Source: Haloflavibacter putidus (lineage in GTDB: Bacteria; Bacteroidota; Bacteroidia; Flavobacteriales; Flavobacteriaceae). From it: a stretch of 64,000 nt of DNA. Below the pieces are notes generated by a model. That model worked only from the letters and a program-made list of their open reading frames with translations. It was not told the origin of the DNA and did no database searches. Positions 34,591 through 43,840 of the stretch are shown in pieces (position 1 is the first letter of the stretch; each line of letters opens with the position of its first letter). The DNA is taken from contig NZ_VIAR01000001.1 in NCBI RefSeq assembly GCF_006546625.1, forward strand, positions 1 through 64,000. Direction: 5' to 3'. A program made the translations under genes and the position numbers.

Positions 34591-35075
34591 AAAAACTACT
34601 TTTCTTTTTTATTCTTGCTTCGTTTCTTTCCGCGAAAGCGCAAAAAACACCAGGTGCAATTTTAGATAAATGGCACCAAGCAGCCGCCAATGCTAATTTT
34701 GAGATATACTTTACATTAATGGCAAAAGATGCGGTGTATATTGGTACAGATGCTACAGAACGCTGGACAAAAAAAGAATTTAAAGTTTTTGCAAAACCTT
34801 ATTTTGATAATGGCCAAGGTTGGACTTTTGTACCTTTAAAACGCAATATTATATATAGCGAAAACAAAAATCTTCTTTGGTTTGATGAATTGCTCGACTC
34901 CCCACATATGGGCTTGGTACGTGGTTCTGGAGTTTTAGAGCGCACGGACAAAAATTGGAAAATAAAACATTATGTTTTGTCGTTTGCTATTCCCAATGAA
35001 AAAGCTCGAGAAGTTACTCAACTTAAAGAAGCTCTAGATAAAAAACAGTTAGGAAAATTAAACCAAACCGACTAA
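34587..35075 (+). CDS. Secreted SnoaL/NTF2-like protein
   Basis: 162 residues with a signal peptide (1-18, ending LSAKAQ). The rest follows the cone-shaped NTF2/SnoaL pattern: WHQAAANANFEIYFTLMAKDAVYIGTD (helix then strand), WTKKEFKVFAKPYF, IIYSENKNLLWFDELL and GSGVLERTDKNWKIKHYVLSF. Such DUF4440/SnoaL_3 proteins are usually small-molecule binders or isomerases; no clear catalytic site is seen. The start codon is GTG, overlapping the upstream stop (GTGA). Confidence 0.75.
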   Translation: MKKLLFFFILASFLSAKAQKTPGAILDKWHQAAANANFEIYFTLMAKDAVYIGTDATERWTKKEFKVFAKPYFDNGQGWTFVPLKRNIIYSENKNLLWFDELLDSPHMGLVRGSGVLERTDKNWKIKHYVLSFAIPNEKAREVTQLKEALDKKQLGKLNQTD

Positions 35076-35120
35076 TTTTAGTCTTACTTACAGAAAATCA
35101 ACAATAAACTCAATTTTTAA

Positions 35121-37217
35121 ATGAAATTAAAACTAAAACACGGCCTATTGTTTACCGCCGCCAGTCTAAGCTTAGTTGCTTGTAAAACCGGCGAAAAACA
35201 AGATGTCACTAACGAGCAAAATACAGAAGTACTTGCTGAAAGCACCGAGAAAAATCCCGGTTTAGATTTACATTATATAGATAATTCAGTAAGTCCGCAG
35301 CACGACTTTTATAATTTTGTAAACGGAAATTGGCTAAAAGAAACCGAAATTCCCGGCGATCGCACTTCTTGGGGCGGCTTTCAAATTTTACGTAAAAATA
35401 CCGATAACGATGTATTGGCAATTTTAGATGCTGCCGAAAAAAGCGATAAATATGCTAGTAACACAGATCAAGCAAAAGCCATCTTTTTGTTTCAGTCGCA
35501 GTTAGATACGGTAACGCGTAACAAAGCCGGCATTAAACCTTTGCAACCTGCTTTAGACAAAATTGCTAATATAGAAAGTTTGGCAGATTTGCAGACGGTA
35601 AAAGCTAAGAACACAGCGGTAATATCCGATCCGTTTTTTGGTTTAACAGCTTTTTCTAATCCTACCAATAGCGATATAAATTCTGCTTACATCGCACCGG
35701 GAGGTTTAGGCTTACCAGATAGAGATTATTATACAGATACAGACGAAGCTGCAAAAAAAATACGCCAACAATACAAAGAGCATATTACTAGAATGCTACA
35801 ATTTTTAGGCGATTCTGAAGTAGAAGCTGCAAAACAAGCCAAGACCATTTTGGCTTTAGAAACCCGCTTGGCAACACCACGTTTAGACAAAGTAGCCAGT
35901 CGTGACTTTAGAAATTTTAACAATCCGCGTTCTATAGACCAAGTTTCTAAAATGGTTCCTGCTATAAACTGGGAAAAATGGATAGAAGATTTGGGCGTAG
36001 AAAAAGAACTGGATACCGTTTTGGTAATGCAACCTAAATATATGGATGAGTTGCAAAAAATCTTTACAGAAGACAAGCTGGAAGATCTAAAAACACTTAT
36101 GCGTTGGGCAACTTTAAATAGTTCTGCAAGCGAGTTGAGTACAGAAATTGAAAAGGCAAATTGGGACTTTTACAGCAAAACCTTAAATGGAGCAAAAAAA
36201 CAACGTCCTATTCGTGAGCGTGCTTTAAAAACTGTAAACAACAGTATTGGTGAGGCTTTAGGGAAATTATACGTAGATCAAAAATTCCCGCCGGAAGCAA
36301 AAGCCAAAGCAGAAAAAATGATTGCAAACATAATAAGCGCTTTTGAAGATAGAATAAATCAAGTAGAATGGATGAGTCCGGATACTAAAACCAAAGCGAT
36401 AGAAAAGTTAGATAAGTTTACTGTAAAAATAGGTTATCCAGATAAGTGGGAAGATTATTCAGAATTAGAAGTTAACGCCAATAATAATTATTACCAAAAC
36501 AGGGTAGCAATTGCCAATTGGAGTTACCAAGATAATTTATCTGAAATAAACGAGCCGGTAGACAAAACAGAATGGGGAATGTCTCCGCAAACGGTAAATG
36601 CTTATTTTAATCCGTTTAACAACGAGATTGTTTTTCCTGCTGCTATTTTGCAACCGCCGTTTTATAATTATAAAGCAGACGAAGCTGTAAATTATGGCGG
36701 AATTGGAGCGGTAATCGGGCACGAAATTTCGCACGCTTTTGACGATAGTGGAGCTCGTTTTGACGGCGATGGAAACCTTAACAATTGGTGGACAGAAGAA
36801 GACCTTAAACAATTTACCGTGCGCGGAAAACAACTTGCCACCCAATATAGCGATATAGAAGTTTTGGAAGATGTTTACATTAACGGCGATTTTACGTTAG
36901 GAGAAAATATTGGCGATCTTGGAGGCGTTTTAGCCGCTTACGATGGTTTACAAAAATATTACGAAGCAAATGGTCGTCCGGGAAAAATTGACGGTTATAC
37001 ACCAGAGCAACGCTTCTTTATGTCTTGGGCTACTATTTGGAGAACCAAAATGCGTGACGAAGCTTTAAAATCTAAAATCAAAACAGATCCGCATTCTCCG
37101 GGAATGTATAGAGCATACGTTCCTTTACAAAACGTAGATGCTTTTTACGAAGCTTTTGACATTAAAAAAGGCGATGATATGTATATAGAACCAGAAAAAC
37201 GCGTTTCTATCTGGTAA
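35121..37217 (+). CDS. M13-family zinc metallopeptidase (neprilysin/PepO type) lipoprotein
   Basis: 698 residues. Lipoprotein signal with LVAC (C21). Peptidase_M13_N occupies about 50-450 and the catalytic C-terminal domain about 490-698. Zinc motif HEISH (534-538), third ligand in ENIGDLGG (E595), substrate-binding NAYFNP and the C-terminal MYRAYVPLQN ... SIW match the family. It cleaves short peptides outside the cytoplasm. It starts 45 bp after the NTF2-like gene, so all three may share a transcript, which ends at the terminator at 37241-37289. Confidence 0.93.
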   Translation: MKLKLKHGLLFTAASLSLVACKTGEKQDVTNEQNTEVLAESTEKNPGLDLHYIDNSVSPQHDFYNFVNGNWLKETEIPGDRTSWGGFQILRKNTDNDVLAILDAAEKSDKYASNTDQAKAIFLFQSQLDTVTRNKAGIKPLQPALDKIANIESLADLQTVKAKNTAVISDPFFGLTAFSNPTNSDINSAYIAPGGLGLPDRDYYTDTDEAAKKIRQQYKEHITRMLQFLGDSEVEAAKQAKTILALETRLATPRLDKVASRDFRNFNNPRSIDQVSKMVPAINWEKWIEDLGVEKELDTVLVMQPKYMDELQKIFTEDKLEDLKTLMRWATLNSSASELSTEIEKANWDFYSKTLNGAKKQRPIRERALKTVNNSIGEALGKLYVDQKFPPEAKAKAEKMIANIISAFEDRINQVEWMSPDTKTKAIEKLDKFTVKIGYPDKWEDYSELEVNANNNYYQNRVAIANWSYQDNLSEINEPVDKTEWGMSPQTVNAYFNPFNNEIVFPAAILQPPFYNYKADEAVNYGGIGAVIGHEISHAFDDSGARFDGDGNLNNWWTEEDLKQFTVRGKQLATQYSDIEVLEDVYINGDFTLGENIGDLGGVLAAYDGLQKYYEANGRPGKIDGYTPEQRFFMSWATIWRTKMRDEALKSKIKTDPHSPGMYRAYVPLQNVDAFYEAFDIKKGDDMYIEPEKRVSIW

Positions 37218-37240
37218 AAAAATGCTTTTTTAGAAGCTAT

Positions 37241-37289
37241 AAAAATCCTCCTGTTTTTTCTTTACGGAAAATTACGGAGGATTTTTTTT
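37241..37289. terminator. Bidirectional terminator with TTTACGGAA in the loop
   Basis: AAAAATCCTCC (37241-37251) pairs with GGAGGATTTTT (37276-37286), followed by Ts on the plus strand and a short T-run on the minus strand. The loop carries TTTACGGAA (37261-37269). It lies between the convergent M13 peptidase and epimerase-like genes and touches the stop codon of the latter. Confidence 0.8.
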
Positions 37290-38097
37290 ATGGTTGGTAC
37301 CGAAAATTAAAATCTAAAGCTTGCATCGTGATTTCCGAAGAAATGTGTTTGCCTACAGAAGTTTTTTCGCTGTTAAATTGTGGCTCCGTCAAATCAAATT
37401 CTTTTGCTTTGTCTGCATAATAAAATTGCTTTTGCGGATGATAAGGAAAAACGCCGTGTACAATTGGCAAATAGGTTATACTCTCTAAAATTGTTTGTAA
37501 AAGCGCTATACAATCTTCTCTTCTTATAAGGTTTACAGGAGCTTCCGGATTGGATACGTTTTCTCTGCCTGCCAGAAATTTTACGGGATGTCTCTTTCCG
37601 CCAAGCAAACCGCCAAAACGTACGATAGTTGTTTTAAAATTAGAATTTTCTAACAACAACTCCTCTACTGCGCGCAATTGTATACCGGCTTCTGAGGTGG
37701 CATTGGGTTTATCGTCTTCTTTGTAAATGGGCATTTCGTCTGTATTTTTAAATACAGAAGTAGAGCTAACAAAAACCACCTCTTCTACACGAGATTTCTC
37801 AATAAACGGCAATAGATTTTTTATTTTTTGAACAAAATCAGATGTTGGTTGTTTTCGTAAACCCGGCGGAATATCTATAATTAAAAAATGTACGTTTTCT
37901 AAGAAAGCTTCTATTTTACCTTCCACGGCTTTTTCCGTCAAGGCAATTTGAAAAGGCACTATTCCCTCAACTTCCAAAGCGTTTAATTTTTCTGCAGAAG
38001 TGGTAGAACCGTGCACTTTATAACCACTTTTTACGAGTTTTCTGGCTAAGGGAAATCCTAACCATCCGCAGCCTAATATGGCACAAGTTTTATTCAT
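37288..38097 (-). CDS. NAD(P)-dependent epimerase/dehydratase-like protein (YeeZ type)
   Basis: 269 residues with an N-terminal Rossmann motif ILGCGWLGFPLA (7-18; GxGxxG variant). Extended-SDR features follow (VVFVSSTSVF, INLIRREDCIALLQ), but no clear YxxxK catalytic pair. That fits the atypical SDR group (YeeZ-like) whose substrate is unknown. Its start overlaps the end of the M28 peptidase gene by 8 bp, so the two are translationally coupled on the minus strand. Confidence 0.75.
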   Translation of the reverse strand: MNKTCAILGCGWLGFPLARKLVKSGYKVHGSTTSAEKLNALEVEGIVPFQIALTEKAVEGKIEAFLENVHFLIIDIPPGLRKQPTSDFVQKIKNLLPFIEKSRVEEVVFVSSTSVFKNTDEMPIYKEDDKPNATSEAGIQLRAVEELLLENSNFKTTIVRFGGLLGGKRHPVKFLAGRENVSNPEAPVNLIRREDCIALLQTILESITYLPIVHGVFPYHPQKQFYYADKAKEFDLTEPQFNSEKTSVGKHISSEITMQALDFNFRYQP

Positions 38098-40414
38098 AAG
38101 CTTGTAGATTTATTGTTTGTTTAGTAATAATCGCATCGTTTAAGATAAAGGGCTTGGGCATCATACTTTTCGACCTGGCTTTTACATTAAACCATCTATT
38201 CCGTAACAAATCATTGCTCGCCGAATAAAATGATAATTCAGGAAAACGATTCTTACTGAGTTGTAACTCTATTTCCAAAATATCTCTGTCTATAGCATAA
38301 TACGTAAATAATCTATCGCTTTGGCGGTTGTCATAAAAATAATTTCGTGTTTCTTCTTCAGAGTTTAGCGCAGACGCCGTTTTCCCGTTAAGGGAAAGTT
38401 GTTTAACCTCTATTTGCTTATCTAAGAAAAACTCCATTCTATTAATTTTACGACGGGGTTTTATCTGTATGCGAAAGCGGTTAAAATCTTTTTGCGAAGG
38501 ATCTATTTGCACGCTAAAATCTGCCAAAGGAATATTGTTTATTGGCGCCGGCGAAGAATAGGTAAATGTATTTTGGTATTTACTGTGAAATATTGCACCA
38601 AGATCTGCCTTTTGCGCATCTTTCATATAAAGTCCGGTCCAATTGTCCGGCATTTTATCATACGTAAGCCAAGAGGCACTATTTTCTTCTTTATCATACA
38701 AATACAGCAAGCTGTTTGGTTTTTTATTGTCTTTACTAAAATCGGCACTAAGATGCGCTTTACCAAAATAGAATACAGCTATTAAAAGTGCCAGACCGGC
38801 CAAAATTTTCTTTATTTTAAAAGCATTAAAAATGGGCAATAACAAGCCAAAAACCAAAACACATAAAATTGCACTTATTACCAACATTTTTAAACCTAAA
38901 CCAACCGGAAAAAACTGAATTAGCGGCGCAAAAATAAAAATAGCCGGCGCAGAAAGTAATAGCATAAAAAACAAATTGGGTTGCCCTTGCTTTACGGAAA
39001 AGAAAAATGCAATTAGACTAATGTATACCGGCAAAATAAAATAGCTTGCTCCTTTTAAAAAAACTGCCAAAATAGTATTAAGTAACAGCCAAATAAATAA
39101 CGGCGCTACTAGTAAAGAAGGGCGATATCTTTTTTTTATTTTATAACTATAAACATAAAACAGAACCGCAAAACTTAACGCGACAAAAGCCGCAATATAA
39201 TCGTGCCCATTGGCGGTAAAACCGTTTAAATTTTCTTGGTATTGCGGGTAGAGTTGCCAGATAAACTTCATCCCAAAATATGCTAAGACTCCGCAGATTA
39301 GCATACTTGCTAAAAATGGTATAAAGCTTTTGGCTACGTATTTTCCGTTAAGACGTTTTTTTCTAAAAGCGTAAAAAATAAGACCAATAAACAGTAACCA
39401 AGCGAGTAATAAAAGCGGCAAAATCCAGTAATAAGAATAATGTACAAAATTTAAAATCGGAAAATTAAAGTAAACTTCTTCATCTACAGATCGTAAATTG
39501 CTTAGATCTATATTGGCAAAATGCGGCAGCGCGCCCATTAAATACGTGGCCTGATGCGCTAAACTATTTTTATCTAAATTTTGTGCGGTGTCGTTGGCGG
39601 TATGATAATCGTAATGATCGTCTATAAAAGCAAAAAAGAAACCGGGAATATTTTCTTCTTCCCTAAATATGGTAGAATCTGTATCGTTTGGTAGTTTTTT
39701 GTACACGCTATACATTAAAGAAGTAGCGTTTGGAAACGGAATCTCGGCTTTTGCAAAAGCTTGAATTAATTTGGTGTTACCGGCGTTGGTTTCTAAAATC
39801 GTGTTGGAAGGTCCGCCACTGCCGCGAGCTTCAAAATTTAAAACCAAACCAATATCGCGCGCCCAAGGATGTTCTTTTACATACAAGCCGGCGCCGTTAA
39901 GACCAATTTCTTCGGCATCTGTAAAGCAAATTATAATATTGTTTTTAAACTTCTCTTCTTTGGCAAGAAAAACACGTAGACTTTCTAATATAACTGCTAT
40001 GCCAGAACCGGCATCACTGGCCCCGGGCGAAGAATGTACCGCACTATCGTAATGTGTTAATAATAACAAATCGCTGCCCGGCTGCGGATTGGTACCGGGT
40101 ATTTTGGTTATAATATTTTCGGGAGCGGTAAACGTGCCAAACTTACTTAGGTAATAACCTTTTTGCGTTTGCACTTCTAAGTCCATTTGTTGCAAATGGT
40201 CTACAATATAATTGCGCACCAAACTGTGTTGCTTGGTACCGATGGAATGTGGCTTTGCACCAATTTTATTTACGTGCTTTTGTGCTTTCCGTAAAGAAAA
40301 ACCAGAAGCTAATTTTGTTTGGTCGCCAATGTGCGGCATAATGCTGTAAAAACTGTAGAAAGTTAAAAGCACCAAGCCTATTAAAACCAATAATTTTGTT
40401 AGATATTGTTTCAC
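38090..40414 (-). CDS. M28-family zinc aminopeptidase with multi-spanning membrane domain
   Basis: 774 residues. The N-terminal membrane anchor (about 8-28) is followed by an M28 peptidase domain (about 45-315) with metal ligands in LLLTHYDSA, SDAGSGIA and DAEEIGLNGA, and a later FFFAFIDDHYDYHTANDT carrying Asp and His. About eight helices span residues 330-565, and a C-terminal extracytoplasmic domain follows. This layout is that of vacuolar-membrane-protease-like (Pff1-type) M28 enzymes found in Bacteroidota. Three TTTACGGAA words lie in or next to this gene. The gene order on the minus strand is zinc-finger protein, this peptidase, epimerase. Confidence 0.85.
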   Translation of the reverse strand: MKQYLTKLLVLIGLVLLTFYSFYSIMPHIGDQTKLASGFSLRKAQKHVNKIGAKPHSIGTKQHSLVRNYIVDHLQQMDLEVQTQKGYYLSKFGTFTAPENIITKIPGTNPQPGSDLLLLTHYDSAVHSSPGASDAGSGIAVILESLRVFLAKEEKFKNNIIICFTDAEEIGLNGAGLYVKEHPWARDIGLVLNFEARGSGGPSNTILETNAGNTKLIQAFAKAEIPFPNATSLMYSVYKKLPNDTDSTIFREEENIPGFFFAFIDDHYDYHTANDTAQNLDKNSLAHQATYLMGALPHFANIDLSNLRSVDEEVYFNFPILNFVHYSYYWILPLLLLAWLLFIGLIFYAFRKKRLNGKYVAKSFIPFLASMLICGVLAYFGMKFIWQLYPQYQENLNGFTANGHDYIAAFVALSFAVLFYVYSYKIKKRYRPSLLVAPLFIWLLLNTILAVFLKGASYFILPVYISLIAFFFSVKQGQPNLFFMLLLSAPAIFIFAPLIQFFPVGLGLKMLVISAILCVLVFGLLLPIFNAFKIKKILAGLALLIAVFYFGKAHLSADFSKDNKKPNSLLYLYDKEENSASWLTYDKMPDNWTGLYMKDAQKADLGAIFHSKYQNTFTYSSPAPINNIPLADFSVQIDPSQKDFNRFRIQIKPRRKINRMEFFLDKQIEVKQLSLNGKTASALNSEEETRNYFYDNRQSDRLFTYYAIDRDILEIELQLSKNRFPELSFYSASNDLLRNRWFNVKARSKSMMPKPFILNDAIITKQTINLQAYE

Positions 40415-40416
40415 GA

Positions 40417-40770
40417 TTAGTTGGTAGTTTTTCGCACTAAGGCGTAATAATCATTTTCTAAGGGCAAATAACCTTGGTCATAAACAAAATAGTAAACCGT
40501 ACCTTTTTTGGTGGTATAAAGTTCGGTAAAATAAGTAAAGCTAAAGCCTTTATTAATAAGTGTAGAACGGCTGGTTTTGGTTTTTTTATCGGGATTTAGC
40601 TCTTCCAAAATCCGGTAGTTTTTCCGTAAACGGTTATTTATATTTCTTATTAGATTTTTAGCGTCTTTGTTGCGCTTGTTGTTATAGGCATTTCTACAAT
40701 AATCGTTACAAAACTTCTTATCGGCCCGGCCAATAATTTTTTCGTCACATTCTAAACAGGTTTTTTGCAT
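40417..40770 (-). CDS. DUF2116-like zinc-ribbon protein
   Basis: 117 residues. The N-terminal zinc knuckle is formed by C5, C8, C21 and C25 (KTCLECDEKI ... KKFCNDYC), then RNAYNNKRN, followed by a basic helical part and a C-terminal TYFTELYTTKKGTVYYFVYDQGY. The opening matches the DUF2116 type of short zinc-ribbon proteins. Role unknown, perhaps nucleic-acid binding. It lies only 2 bp upstream of the M28 peptidase gene and is probably the first gene of that operon. Confidence 0.75.
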   Translation of the reverse strand: MQKTCLECDEKIIGRADKKFCNDYCRNAYNNKRNKDAKNLIRNINNRLRKNYRILEELNPDKKTKTSRSTLINKGFSFTYFTELYTTKKGTVYYFVYDQGYLPLENDYYALVRKTTN

Positions 40771-40916
40771 AGTAAAAACGGTTGGTTAGCAAGAGTATTT
40801 AAATTTACAATTTTTTTGTTTAGGTAAAAATTAAAGCGGTTTGCTTTCTTTATAAATACGATATACGGACAAATCTTCTGTTTTATGTAATTTTATATCT
40901 CTAAACTGTCTTACTC

Positions 40917-40925
40917 TTTACGGAA
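40917..40925 (+). repeat. TTTACGGAA word (intergenic)
   Basis: A copy of the over-represented 9-mer in the divergent gap between the zinc-ribbon gene and the gene at 40947. Confidence 0.7.
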
Positions 40926-40946
40926 AATATTATTTTTAGTAAAACT

Positions 40947-41408
40947 GTGAAAATGTTCAAATCCTATCTTGTTTTGTTAGCTCTGCTTTTTGCCTCCGTT
41001 AAATCTTATTGCCAAGAAACCTACCCAACCGATTCTATTGTTTATAAAGGCGAACAAAACACTTTTTTAGATAAATTTTCCAGTTTAGCACAAGGTTATC
41101 GTTATTTGGGGCAAGCGGGAGATCTTGTTTTATTTTCGGATAAAACTTTTAAATATACGGGTTGCTCTGTTTATAGCGGCCATTATAAAAAGATAGAAGA
41201 TAAGTTTTATTTAAATGTAGAAAAGATTCAAGCTATTGAAGATTTGAAAAAGCAAGACCGCAATTTGCCGCTTACTAAAGAACAAAAAGGCTTAGAAAAA
41301 ATAACAGAAATGCGGTTAGAAATTATAGACGAGGAGCATTTGCGCTTTATACCGGAGCAAAAAAATGTTTTGGGTGGCTCATTAAAACGCATAAAAAAAC
41401 ACCGCTAA
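40947..41408 (+). CDS. Secreted hypothetical protein
   Basis: 153 residues with an N-terminal signal peptide (LVLLALLFASVKSYCQ, cleaved at about residue 23). The mature part has FSSLAQGYRYLGQAGDLVLFSDKTFKYTG and an Arg/Lys-rich end. No family recognised. The start may be GTG at 40947 or ATG at 40953; both give a working signal peptide. The stop codon lies inside the hairpin at 41397-41422. Confidence 0.6.
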   Translation: MKMFKSYLVLLALLFASVKSYCQETYPTDSIVYKGEQNTFLDKFSSLAQGYRYLGQAGDLVLFSDKTFKYTGCSVYSGHYKKIEDKFYLNVEKIQAIEDLKKQDRNLPLTKEQKGLEKITEMRLEIIDEEHLRFIPEQKNVLGGSLKRIKKHR

Positions 41409-41422
41409 AAATAGCGGTGTTT
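41391..41422 (-). terminator. Terminator of the cold-shock gene (also covers the convergent gene)
   Basis: An 11-bp perfect stem AAACACCGCTA/TAGCGGTGTTT (41397-41407 with 41412-41422) with loop AAAA. On the minus strand a long T-run follows (41393-41399), so it terminates the csp transcript well. On the plus strand the T-run is short. Confidence 0.85.
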
Positions 41423-41452
41423 ACGAAAAAAACTAAAAATAATAGGTTTATA

Positions 41453-41650
41453 TTATTCGTGGATAACGCGCACTTGAGCTGCGGTCATACCTTTTCTTCC
41501 TTCTTCTTCTTCGTACTCTACTTTATCTCCTTCGTCTAAAGTTTCGCCGTTAAGACCGGTAACGTGAACAAAAATGTCTTTACCTGTTTCGTCGTTAGTA
41601 ATAAATCCGTAACCTTTGGATTCATTGAAAAATTTAACTGTACCTTCCAT
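41453..41650 (-). CDS. Cold-shock domain protein (CspA family)
   Basis: 65 residues comprising one cold-shock domain: MEGTVKFFNESKGYGFI (RNP1 region KGYGFI), DIFVHVTGL (RNP2) and EGRKGMTAAQVRVI. It binds single-stranded RNA/DNA and acts as an RNA chaperone. It is a monocistronic gene with a -7 box at 41692-41699 and a terminator at 41391-41422. Confidence 0.95.
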   Translation of the reverse strand: MEGTVKFFNESKGYGFITNDETGKDIFVHVTGLNGETLDEGDKVEYEEEEGRKGMTAAQVRVIHE

Positions 41651-41691
41651 TGTAATAAAAATAATAATTAATAATAAGCGACAAAACTACG

Positions 41692-41699
41692 TATAAAAA
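41692..41699 (-). promoter_or_regulatory. Probable -7 box (TAGTTTTG) of the cold-shock gene
   Basis: TAGTTTTG on the minus strand fits TAnnTTTG and lies about 41 bp before the ATG. No good TTG box is visible upstream. Confidence 0.5.
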
Positions 41700-41754
41700 A
41701 CCGAGAACACTTGTAAATCTTCTATTATTTTTAAATATTTTTTAAACTATTGCT

Positions 41755-42000
41755 TTAATCGATTCCTTTTTCTTTCATTTTTTTCAGATTTTCCGGGCTT
41801 AAGGTATAATCTTTTAGGCGTTTTCCGCGCCAAGTCTTAAATAAGAATAAAGGCATTAATATAAAGCAAGAAGCCAAAACCGCTACGCCAATTATTTTGT
41901 CGCCGGTAGCAAAATCTTCTTCTATTATCCTAAAATAAAAACCAACTCCTACTGCTATCACAATACTTATAAAAATCACCCAAATTATTTTAGTCAACAT
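41755..42000 (-). CDS. Small two-helix membrane protein
   Basis: 81 residues. Hydrophobic helices at about 4-22 and 37-55, then a basic/charged cytoplasmic tail (KTWRGKRLKDYTLSPENLKKMKEKG). It starts 10 bp after the ClC gene on the same strand, so it is probably its co-transcribed partner. Short proteins of this kind with the LSPENLKKMKE ending look familiar from flavobacteria, but no function is known to me. Confidence 0.7.
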   Translation of the reverse strand: MLTKIIWVIFISIVIAVGVGFYFRIIEEDFATGDKIIGVAVLASCFILMPLFLFKTWRGKRLKDYTLSPENLKKMKEKGID

Positions 42001-42010
42001 AATATATAAT

Positions 42011-43783
42011 TTAATAACTTATTAATTTTCTGCGGTAAGCGGTAAGCATTTTAGATTTTGAAACAAAACCTACATACTTACCCTCTTTTATTACAGGTAA
42101 ATTCCACGCACTGGTATTTTGAAATTTATTCATTACCCGCTGCATATTGTCTTTCCCGTAATAGATATACTCTGGTGGGTCGTGCATCAAAAATTCGACC
42201 AAAACAGAGTCGTACAAAGAGGTGTCAAACATAATCTCGCGCACATCGTCTAACGTAATGACGCCAACCAAAATACCTTCGTCATCTAACACCGGAAAAA
42301 GATTGCGTTTAGATTTCGCCACGCCCTGCAACAACATTTTCTTTAAAGTCATTTTAGGCTTTAGGCTTATAAAATTAGTTTCGATAATTTGATCTAATTT
42401 CAGTAAAGTCAACACCGCTTTATCTTTATCTTGAGTAATGAGCTTATCGCTTTCCTTTAGTTCTTTGGTATAAATATTATAGCTCAACTGGCTGCGGCTT
42501 ATCAAAAAAGAAATGGCCACACTTATCATAAGCGGCACAAATAATTGATAACCGCCGGTAATTTCGGCAATTAAAAACATTGCGGTAAGCGGCGCGTGCA
42601 AAACACCGGCCATAAGACCAGCCATTCCCACCATAGTAAAGTTACTATTAGATAGGTTAAAACCCAAACTATTAGAAAGGTTTACAAAAAAACTACCGGT
42701 TACAGCCCCCAAAAATAAAACCGGTGCAAAAACGCCTCCCACTCCACCACCACTAAGGGTAACAGCGGTAGCAATGGGTTTAAGTAAAATAAGACCTAAA
42801 ACTAGACCAATAATTGTCCAGTTGTTACCCAACCATTCCTGAAAGTAAAATCCGCTAAAAGCTAATTCGTGATCTTGGGCTATCAAATTATTCATAAAGC
42901 CAAAGCCTTCTCCGTAAAGTGGCGGAACGGCAAAAGTTAAAACACCAAGAATAACGCCTGCCAAACCAACTTTTAGCAATTGATTTTTAAATTTTGAAAA
43001 CTGGCGTTCTATCGCAAAATAAACCTTAGAAAAGTAGATAGAAACCACCGCGGTTAAAACACCTAATAAAGCATAGAATGCAAGATCTGAGATTTTAAAA
43101 GCATCTATATTACTAAAATTGACAATATATTGCTCGCCTATAAAAAACATACGCGTTATAACTGCCGAAATGGAAGCTAAAAGCAAAGGCACCAAAGAAG
43201 CAAAGGTAAGGTCTAAACTAAAAACTTCTACGGCAAATAAAATTGCGGCAATGGGCGCTTTAAAAATAGCCGATAAAGAACCAGCTGCTGCACAGACCAG
43301 AAGTAATTTTCTGGTTTGCGGATTCATATGAAACAATTTAGCAATATTAGATCCCACAGAAGCTCCGGTAGCGACCGATGGTCCTTCTAAACCTACCGAA
43401 CCGCCAAAACCAACCGTAATAGGAGCGGTTAATAAGGAACTAATTATATTGCGACGCTCCATTTTTCCTTCCTTTTGAGAAATGGAAAAAAGCGCCATCG
43501 GGATTCCGTGCCCCACCCCGGTTTTTAAAATGTATTTACTAATAAAAAACACCAACAGTAAACCTACAGATGGAAATAAAAAATAAAACAAGTGGTGGTA
43601 GTTTTGTAGACTTCCCTGTTCAAATAAAGAGGCAATAAAGTGCGTGGCATTTTTTAACACCACCGATGCCAGACCAGCCAAAAGCCCGATTACTATAGCC
43701 AGTATGTATATAAAATTATTATTGGAGATGTGTTTATACCTCCAAATTAAAAATTTGGTAAAAGCACTTTTATTTTTCAACAT
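42011..43783 (-). CDS. ClC-family chloride channel/antiporter with CBS domains
   Basis: 590 residues. The membrane part (about 20-440) shows the ClC motifs: GHGIP (91-95, in place of the usual GSGIP of the selectivity filter), GSVGLEGPS with the gating glutamate E133, and GGVFAPVLFLGA. Two CBS domains follow (about 465-585: NLFPVLDDEGILVGVITLDDVRE and AWNLPVIKEGKYVGFVSKSKML). The gating Glu is kept. Whether it is a channel or a proton antiporter depends on a second internal Glu that I cannot place safely. Confidence 0.9.
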   Translation of the reverse strand: MLKNKSAFTKFLIWRYKHISNNNFIYILAIVIGLLAGLASVVLKNATHFIASLFEQGSLQNYHHLFYFLFPSVGLLLVFFISKYILKTGVGHGIPMALFSISQKEGKMERRNIISSLLTAPITVGFGGSVGLEGPSVATGASVGSNIAKLFHMNPQTRKLLLVCAAAGSLSAIFKAPIAAILFAVEVFSLDLTFASLVPLLLASISAVITRMFFIGEQYIVNFSNIDAFKISDLAFYALLGVLTAVVSIYFSKVYFAIERQFSKFKNQLLKVGLAGVILGVLTFAVPPLYGEGFGFMNNLIAQDHELAFSGFYFQEWLGNNWTIIGLVLGLILLKPIATAVTLSGGGVGGVFAPVLFLGAVTGSFFVNLSNSLGFNLSNSNFTMVGMAGLMAGVLHAPLTAMFLIAEITGGYQLFVPLMISVAISFLISRSQLSYNIYTKELKESDKLITQDKDKAVLTLLKLDQIIETNFISLKPKMTLKKMLLQGVAKSKRNLFPVLDDEGILVGVITLDDVREIMFDTSLYDSVLVEFLMHDPPEYIYYGKDNMQRVMNKFQNTSAWNLPVIKEGKYVGFVSKSKMLTAYRRKLISY

Positions 43784-43840
43784 AAGCTACCCAATCATCT
43801 CCACTAATTTAATTTTACCCGCTTTTAAACTAGAACAAAA

